This document shows positions 59,357-64,000 of a stretch of DNA of 64,000 nucleotides, one piece after another. A program made the translations under genes and the position numbers. Numbering within the stretch: the stretch's first letter is position 1; each line of letters starts with the position of its first letter. This DNA comes from JASHPR01 sp963842355 (GTDB lineage Bacteria > Actinomycetota > Actinomycetes > Streptosporangiales > Streptosporangiaceae): contig CAWJGC010000011.1 of assembly GCA_963842355.1 (NCBI GenBank), forward strand, positions 868,001 to 932,000. The letters run 5' to 3'. The notes below the pieces were generated by a model. The model was not told the DNA's origin and did no database searches. It saw only the letters and a list, made by a program, of their open reading frames with translations.

Positions 59357-60230
59357 ATGAGCGACACGACGCCAGCTCTGGACGAGGCGTTCGAGCGGAT
59401 GGCGGCGGCCAGCTTCGAGCTGCCGAACGGCTTTGTCAACCATGGAGCCATGGCCTGTGAGGCGCTGGCCGTGCTCGACTGTACCGGCGACATCGACAGC
59501 TGGGCGCGCCGGTTCGCCGGGGCAGGCGGGGCATCGGTCGACCCGGTGGTGCCCGCGGGGTTCGAGTGGCGGCAAGCGCTCGGCGACTACCGCCGGCTCC
59601 CGGAATGGATCGGCTACTTCATGCAGGCCATTGACGACGACGGCTGGCCGCCTGTGGTCGCGATGTGGGTGCCGCGGCTGATGCCCGCGCTGCGCGCTGC
59701 GCTGTTCCATGGCGCCATCCGGACCGCCCATGCCGTGCGGGCCATGGACGCGGTCGATACACCGCCGCGGCGCGGTGAGCTGGCCCGGGCGCTCGGTTAC
59801 TGGGCGGCCCGCTACCACGAAGGGCAGCCGGCGCAGCCCGCTGCCTCCCGCCGGTGACCTCCGGATGGCGCTGGTGCGGGCCGCGGCCGACGGCGCACGC
59901 CGCTACCTGGCCCGGCCCGACATCTTCCACCTGCACGGTGTCACTGGCGCGATGGCCGTCGAGATCCTCGCCGCCCACATCCCGGCCACGAACGGCGCCG
60001 CCGCGCTGGCCCACGTGCACGCCGAGCACGCCGCGCTGTACGCGGCCACCGAACCGGTGGCCCAGCCTCACCCGGCCAGCCCGCCGGGCAGTGCGCTCGC
60101 CGCGGCGGCCGTGACCAGCCTGGACCCGCACCAGGTTAAGCTCGTCGAGGCCTGCCAGCGCGGGCACGCGGCAACCGGCGATCCCGTCTTCGCTGCCGCC
60201 GCGGAAACGGTCACCGGCCGGCCCTCCTGA
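59357..60230 (+). pseudogene. questin oxidase-family protein with frameshift
   Basis: The first part (ATG 59357, GAGGAGGATGTT before it) has FELPNGFVNHGAMACEALAVLD, GDYRRLPEWIGYFMQAIDDD and ALFHGAIRTAHAVRAM, the DUF4243/questin oxidase pattern including the HG--R-AH motif. It stops at 59857, and the rest (RRYLARPDIFHLHGVTGAMAVEIL, AAALAHVHAEHAALYAA, DPHQVKLVEAC) continues in another frame to 60230. One surplus base (or two missing) near 59.83 kb explains the break. Baeyer-Villiger-type oxidation is the family role; the substrate is unknown. Confidence 0.75.
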
Positions 60231-60312
60231 CCAGGAACGGCCGGCCCTTCCTGACCGGGAACGGCCGGCCCTCCTGACCGGGAACGGCCGGCCCTCCTGA
60301 CCAGGAACGGGA
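60206..60312. repeat. 23-24-bp tandem repeat, four copies
   Basis: Units start GGCCGGCCCT(C/T)CCTGACC and end GGAAC. The first copy contains the stop of the questin oxidase-like frame. The remainder of 60231-60388 has no gene. Confidence 0.8.
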
Positions 60313-60388
60313 CCGGCCGCACCAGCCCGTCGGAAAGGGCGGTGCTGGCGCCTAACCGCCCGAATGGCCGCCGGCGTTGCGGTCGGGC

Positions 60389-62140
60389 TTATGCGGCGAG
60401 GACGGCGTAGCGGCCGTGACCGGAGATCAGGCTGGTGTGGGTGCCGGTCTCGGCGATCTGGCCGTGGTCCAGGACGACGATCTGGTCGGCGTGGCGTACG
60501 GTGGAGAGCCGGTGGGCGATCGTGATGGTCGTGCGGCCTTGGGCGAGGATGTCGAACGCTTTCTGGACGGCGCGTTCGGTTTCGGTGTCCAGGGCGCTGG
60601 TGGCCTCGTCCAGGACGAGCACGCGCGGGTCGCGCAGCAGGGTCCGGGCGATGGCGAGGCGCTGTTTCTCGCCCCCGGAGAAACGGTGCCCGCGGGAGCC
60701 GACCATGGTGTCGTAGCCCTCAGGCAGCCCGGCGATCAGGTCGTGGATCTGGGCGGCGCGGGCCGCGTCCTCGATCTCGGCGTCGGTGGCCTCGGGCTTG
60801 GCGTAGCGCAGGTTCTCCCGCACCGTGGTGTGTAGCAAGTAGGTCTCCTGGCTGACCACGCCCACGATCGCGGCGAGATCGGCGAGCCTGATGTCGCGGA
60901 CGTCGATGCCGTCGATGCGGACCGTGCCGCTGCTGGGGTCGTAGAGCCGGGCAATCAGTGCCGCGAGGGTGGTCTTGCCCGATCCGGTCTCACCCACCAG
61001 GGCCAGCGTGCGGCCGGCCGGGATGTCCAGGTCGATGCCGGAAAGAGCGGGCCGGTCGGCGCCGGGGTAGGCGAAACTGACGCCCTCGAAGCGGACGTGC
61101 CCGGTGACCTGGGCCGGGTCGATCCCGGCCGGGTGGGCGGGGTCGTCGACCTCGACGGGCAGGTCGAGGTATTCGAAGATCCGCGCGAACAACGCCAGCG
61201 AGCTGATCACCGAGACGCTGGTGTTGAGCAGCCCGGTTACCGGCCGGAACAAGTTGTTCTGCAGGGTGGTGAAGGCGATCAGGGTGCCGATGCTGGTGGT
61301 GCCGACGGTGACCGGCAGGCCTGCGGCGAGGTAGATGACGGCGGGGATCGCGGCGAAGACAATGCTCAGCGAGGCCATCCGCCAGCGCCCGGCTAGCTGG
61401 GAGCGCAGCTCCAGGTCGATCAGGCGGGCCGAGGAACCAGTGAACCGCCGGACCAGGGACGGGCCGGTGCCCATCGTCTTGGCCAGCTGGATGCCGCTGA
61501 TCGACAGGCCTTCCTCGATAGTGACGTTGAGGTCGGCCAGCTCGCGCTGCTGCTGGGTGGTGATGGCCCGGCGCAGGCCGGCGACCTTGCGGGTCAGGTA
61601 GACCGCTGGCGGCATGACGACCAGCGAGATGAGGGAGAGCCGCCAGGACAGGGCGACCATGGCAACCGCGGTAGCGACCGCGGTGGTGAGGTTGGAGGCG
61701 ACGGAAGTGGCGGTCGAGGTGACGACGGATTCCATGCCTCCGATGTCGTTGGTGATACGGGACTGGACCTCGCCGGTGCGGGTCCGGGTGAAGAAGGCGA
61801 TCGACTGGCGTTGCAGGTGAGCGAAGACGCTGGTGCGCAGCTCATGCATGACCTGCTGGCCGACCTTGGTGCTGATCCAGGTCTGGATCACTCCGAAGGC
61901 CGAGGTGACAGCGGCGACGCCGATCATGCCGGCTACCAGCCAGGCCAGCAGCTGCACGTTCCTGGCCGGCAGTGCGGTGTCGATGACCGCCCGGAGCAGG
62001 AACGGAGAGGCCAAGCCGACGATGGAGGAGGCGACGATGATGGCGGTGACGACCGCCAGCTGTCCGCGGTAGGGGGTGAAAAGGCGGCCGATACGGCGCA
62101 GGGATACCTCGCGAGCCTGCGCCTTCTCCGCGGCGGTCAC
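60389..62140 (-). CDS. ABC exporter, fused membrane and ATPase domains (MsbA/LmrA type)
   Basis: About 583 aa half-transporter. Six membrane segments in the first ~310 residues (e.g. LAVVTAIIVASSIVGLASPFLLRAVI), then Walker A LVGETGSGKTT, signature FSGGEKQRLAIARTL, Walker B VLVLDEATSALD and IAHRLSTVRHAD. The GTG at 62140 is used since the membrane domain starts soon after; the TTG at 62299 is inside the operator. CATAAT at 62204-62209 (minus strand) could be its -10. It is divergent from a MarR regulator. Confidence 0.88.
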   Translation of the reverse strand: MTAAEKAQAREVSLRRIGRLFTPYRGQLAVVTAIIVASSIVGLASPFLLRAVIDTALPARNVQLLAWLVAGMIGVAAVTSAFGVIQTWISTKVGQQVMHELRTSVFAHLQRQSIAFFTRTRTGEVQSRITNDIGGMESVVTSTATSVASNLTTAVATAVAMVALSWRLSLISLVVMPPAVYLTRKVAGLRRAITTQQQRELADLNVTIEEGLSISGIQLAKTMGTGPSLVRRFTGSSARLIDLELRSQLAGRWRMASLSIVFAAIPAVIYLAAGLPVTVGTTSIGTLIAFTTLQNNLFRPVTGLLNTSVSVISSLALFARIFEYLDLPVEVDDPAHPAGIDPAQVTGHVRFEGVSFAYPGADRPALSGIDLDIPAGRTLALVGETGSGKTTLAALIARLYDPSSGTVRIDGIDVRDIRLADLAAIVGVVSQETYLLHTTVRENLRYAKPEATDAEIEDAARAAQIHDLIAGLPEGYDTMVGSRGHRFSGGEKQRLAIARTLLRDPRVLVLDEATSALDTETERAVQKAFDILAQGRTTITIAHRLSTVRHADQIVVLDHGQIAETGTHTSLISGHGRYAVLAA

Positions 62141-62267
62141 GGTTCGCGGGCCGCGAGTGCGGCCGTCGCCGCTGGTGTCTCGATTCGTGTGGGGTGACTC
62201 CAAGATTATGCTCGATTCTGTCGGGCCGGCCCGCGCCCGGGACGCGCGGACCTCGGGGAAAGTCTTT

Positions 62268-62294
62268 ATTGAGGTACCCTCAATTTGAGGTAAC
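62268..62294. promoter_or_regulatory. MarR operator between exporter and regulator
   Basis: Perfect palindrome ATTGAGG-TAC-CCTCAAT (62268-62284) followed by a third TTGAGGTA half-site (62285-62292), 16 bp from the first. Located between the divergent ABC and marR starts. Confidence 0.75.
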
Positions 62295-62322
62295 AACAAC
62301 AGATCCTGGTATCATATTTCCG

Positions 62323-62769
62323 ATGACCCAAGATCGCGACATGACGGGCCGGCCCGACTCAGCCGGTGACGAGACGCTGCCGGAAGCGTTCTGGTCCGTC
62401 GCGCGCCAGCTCCGCCACACGTCCCAGGAGACCCTCGCTCCCTGGGACATCACCCCTTCCCACCTGCGGGCTCTGCGCGTGCTCGCGCGCCACGGGGTGC
62501 TGCGCCTGTCGGCACTGTCCGACCACCTGCACATTGCGCCCCGCTCAACCACCGAGGTCGTCGACGCCCTCGAATCCCGCGGCCTGGCCGAGCGGCGGGC
62601 CGACCCTGGCGATCGGCGGGCCACCCTGGTCGAGCTGACCGAGGACGGCGCCGACGTCCTGGACGCCATCCGCGCGGCCCGCGGAACCGAAGCCGAACGG
62701 GTCTTCGGCCGGCTCAGCGCGACAGACCGCGCCCACCTCGCCCGCATTCTCCGCAAGCTCCGGGACTGA
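62323..62769 (+). CDS. MarR-family regulator
   Basis: 148 aa. TPSHLRALRVLARHGVLRLSALSDHLHIAPRSTTEVVDALESRGLAERRADPGDRRATLVELTEDG (in part) is a full MarR winged helix with the DxRxxxxxLT wing. ATG 62323 is chosen as it fits the domain length. It probably controls the divergent ABC exporter through the palindrome at 62268-62284. Confidence 0.92.
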   Translation: MTQDRDMTGRPDSAGDETLPEAFWSVARQLRHTSQETLAPWDITPSHLRALRVLARHGVLRLSALSDHLHIAPRSTTEVVDALESRGLAERRADPGDRRATLVELTEDGADVLDAIRAARGTEAERVFGRLSATDRAHLARILRKLRD

Positions 62770-62771
62770 CT

Positions 62772-62832
62772 GATCCACGGGTGATCGTTGCCGAAACACT
62801 TGATCGATATGCGAAACGATCAACCATGGATC
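62772..62832. repeat. 18-bp-arm inverted repeat after marR
   Basis: GATCCACGGGTGATCGTT (62772-62789) pairs with AACGATCAACCATGGATC (62815-62832) at 16 of 18 positions, spacer 25 nt, with a nested TTGATCG (62800-62806)/CGATCAA (62817-62823). It starts 3 nt after the marR stop and could be a terminator or a dispersed palindrome. 62833-63063 shows no gene. Confidence 0.65.
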
Positions 62833-63063
62833 ACCTCGATATGCGGGCAGCGCACGGGACCAGCACCAGCGGATGATCACCGTCAGTGACCGCCAGGCCG
62901 GCTTGAGAGCTGATACTCCCTGGGGTGATCCGAAGCAACGATGTTCACCGAGGTGTCGCCACTGGTAAGCGAATTTCGGTTCCGGTCCCGTTCAAAAGGA
63001 GTGTCGTGGCGCCTATGAGCAGTAGCGCGCAACACGCTGATGTGGGCGGCGGAGCGGCCGTGG

Positions 63064-64000
63064 TTATACCGGGTAGGTGTCGGGGCTGGTGGTGTAGGTG
63101 CGTCCGCCGGGTGCGGTCCAGGTGAACTGGCCGGGCGCGGTCTGTTCGAGTTTCCACCGGGGGTGTTGTTTGAGCTGGTGGTCGGCGCGGCAGGCGCCGC
63201 CGATGTTGCAGGAGCAGGTCCGGCCGTTCTGGTCCCAGGGGATGGTGTGGTCGAGGTCGGCGCGCCAGGCGGGCTGGCGGCAGGCGGGGTTGCGGCAGGT
63301 GACGTCGCGGGCGATGACGTGCTCGCGCAGCCGCGGCGGGGGCCGGTAGGCCGGGGTCTGGCCGGCGTGGGCGCAGCCGCCCGCGGCCTGGTCGGCGGCG
63401 GCTTGGTCCCGGGCGCGGGCCAGCGCCCGGGCCGCGGCTTTGAGCGCGGCGGCGGCGGCCGGCGCCAGCGGCCCGGACCGGCCGGGCAGCCCGGGCCCGC
63501 CCGGGGGCCCGGGCCCGCCCGAGGGCGGGGGTCCGGGTCCGCCGGGCAGCCCGGGGTCCCGGGTCCGGCCGGCGCGGTGGAGGCCGGTGGTGATGGTGTC
63601 GCTGGTGATGGTCACGGTGACCCGGCCGACCAGCCCGGCCCCCGGCGGCGGGCCGTCGCGGCACGCGGCCGGGCCGTCGCGGGCCGGGCCGTCGCGGGCG
63701 CCGCCGGGGTGGTCGCGGCCGCGGCCGGGGCGGGGGATGCGGGTGACGGCGAGGGCTTGCCCGGCGGGGTTGGTGACGATGACCCGCCACTGGGCGGCGG
63801 GGTCGCCCTGGGCCGCGGCGGCGAGCTGGCGGGCCTGGGCGGCGGTGACCGGGCCGATCCGGCCCAGCGTCCCGGGCCGCTCGGCGAGCCCGGCCAGGGT
63901 GGCCCAGGGCAGCAGCACGTCCAGCAGCCCGGGCACCGGCCGCCCGTCCCAGCCCGGCCGCCCGTCCCCGCCCGGCCGCGCGCCGCGCTCTGCCCCTCGC
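63064..64000 (-). CDS. DUF222/HNH endonuclease family protein (5' end outside window)
   Basis: The frame is open to the window edge, so only the last ~310 residues are seen. DUF222-type part: LPWATLAGLAERPGTLGRIGPVTAAQARQLAAAA and WRVIVTNPAGQALAVTRIPR. A Gly/Pro-rich linker (GGPGPPPSGGPGPPGG) follows, then the HNH part: REHVIARDVTCRNPACRQPAW, DLDHTIPWDQNGRT and CSCNIGGACRADHQLK, with Cys pairs for zinc and His for catalysis. These genes are multi-copy in actinomycetes, often tied to 13E12-type repeats; function unclear. Confidence 0.88.
   Translation of the reverse strand, partial: RGAERGARPGGDGRPGWDGRPVPGLLDVLLPWATLAGLAERPGTLGRIGPVTAAQARQLAAAAQGDPAAQWRVIVTNPAGQALAVTRIPRPGRGRDHPGGARDGPARDGPAACRDGPPPGAGLVGRVTVTITSDTITTGLHRAGRTRDPGLPGGPGPPPSGGPGPPGGPGLPGRSGPLAPAAAAALKAAARALARARDQAAADQAAGGCAHAGQTPAYRPPPRLREHVIARDVTCRNPACRQPAWRADLDHTIPWDQNGRTCSCNIGGACRADHQLKQHPRWKLEQTAPGQFTWTAPGGRTYTTSPDTYPV

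Noticed and set aside
60206..60312. CRISPR-like array of 23-bp repeats
   Set aside because: Copies are directly adjacent with no unique spacers; it is a tandem repeat.

Overview
The window looks like chromosomal sequence from a high-GC actinomycete. Codons are strongly G/C-ending, GTG starts are common, genes often overlap by 4 nt (ATGA/GTGA), and the families are typical of filamentous soil Actinomycetota (PadR, WYL, DHA2, DUF3224, DUF222-HNH). No rRNA, tRNA, CRISPR array or intact mobile element was seen. Genus-level placement is not possible from the sequence alone.

Layout. 0-8.7 kb: a PrsW-like protease, a Cys-motif hypothetical, a secreted carboxylesterase whose signal region is built on a G-tract repeat, a GNAT enzyme, a TetR/DHA2 efflux pair with a perfect operator, and an M18 aminopeptidase. 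8.7-20.5 kb (all minus): a polyhydroxyalkanoate (PHA) and redox island, phaC - acyl-CoA dehydrogenase - phaJ - fixA - fixB - fixC - fixX - glgP - phaB - phaA. Boxes resembling the DosR/DevR hypoxia site lie upstream of phaC and phaB. 20.7-26.7 kb: a methyltransferase and a small TetR-controlled fatty-acid/CoA operon, with a divergent GH13 glycosidase sharing the operator region. 27-30 kb: two aldo-keto reductases and debris. 30.2-45.2 kb (all minus): a large catabolic cluster with two FGGY sugar kinases, a class I aldolase, a split FAD/[2Fe-2S] dehydrogenase, an aldehyde dehydrogenase, glycerate 2-kinase, an enolase paralogue, APC and EamA transporters and a GntR regulator. Similar TTGTnnACA-type palindromes lie before the enolase, the permease and gntR. 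This reads as a pathway that phosphorylates a ketose-like substrate, splits it, and feeds the aldehyde half through glycerate and 2-phosphoglycerate to PEP.

45-64 kb: accessory and patchy. It contains an MFS exporter, VOC and WYL genes, a PadR-controlled FtsX-type ABC system, a tyrosine-recombinase remnant that has truncated a winged-helix gene, a winged-helix/membrane-protein operon with three operator copies, several broken genes (AAA ATPase, CoA-transferase, questin oxidase), a patatin gene with a 223-bp duplicated piece 1.7 kb away, a RHH/Doc toxin-antitoxin pair, a truncated haemoglobin, a MarR-controlled ABC exporter and a DUF222/HNH protein cut by the window edge.

Two cross-window signals stand out. 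First, a dispersed element with a TGTACAC-GG-GTGTACA core occurs at 2.0 kb and, inverted, at 53.5 kb. Second, in-frame or codon-multiple minisatellites are frequent. Several otherwise convincing genes carry single-base frame breaks (esterase start, permease/kinase junction, aldehyde dehydrogenase, questin oxidase). These may be real decay or draft-assembly errors, which cannot be separated from the sequence alone.
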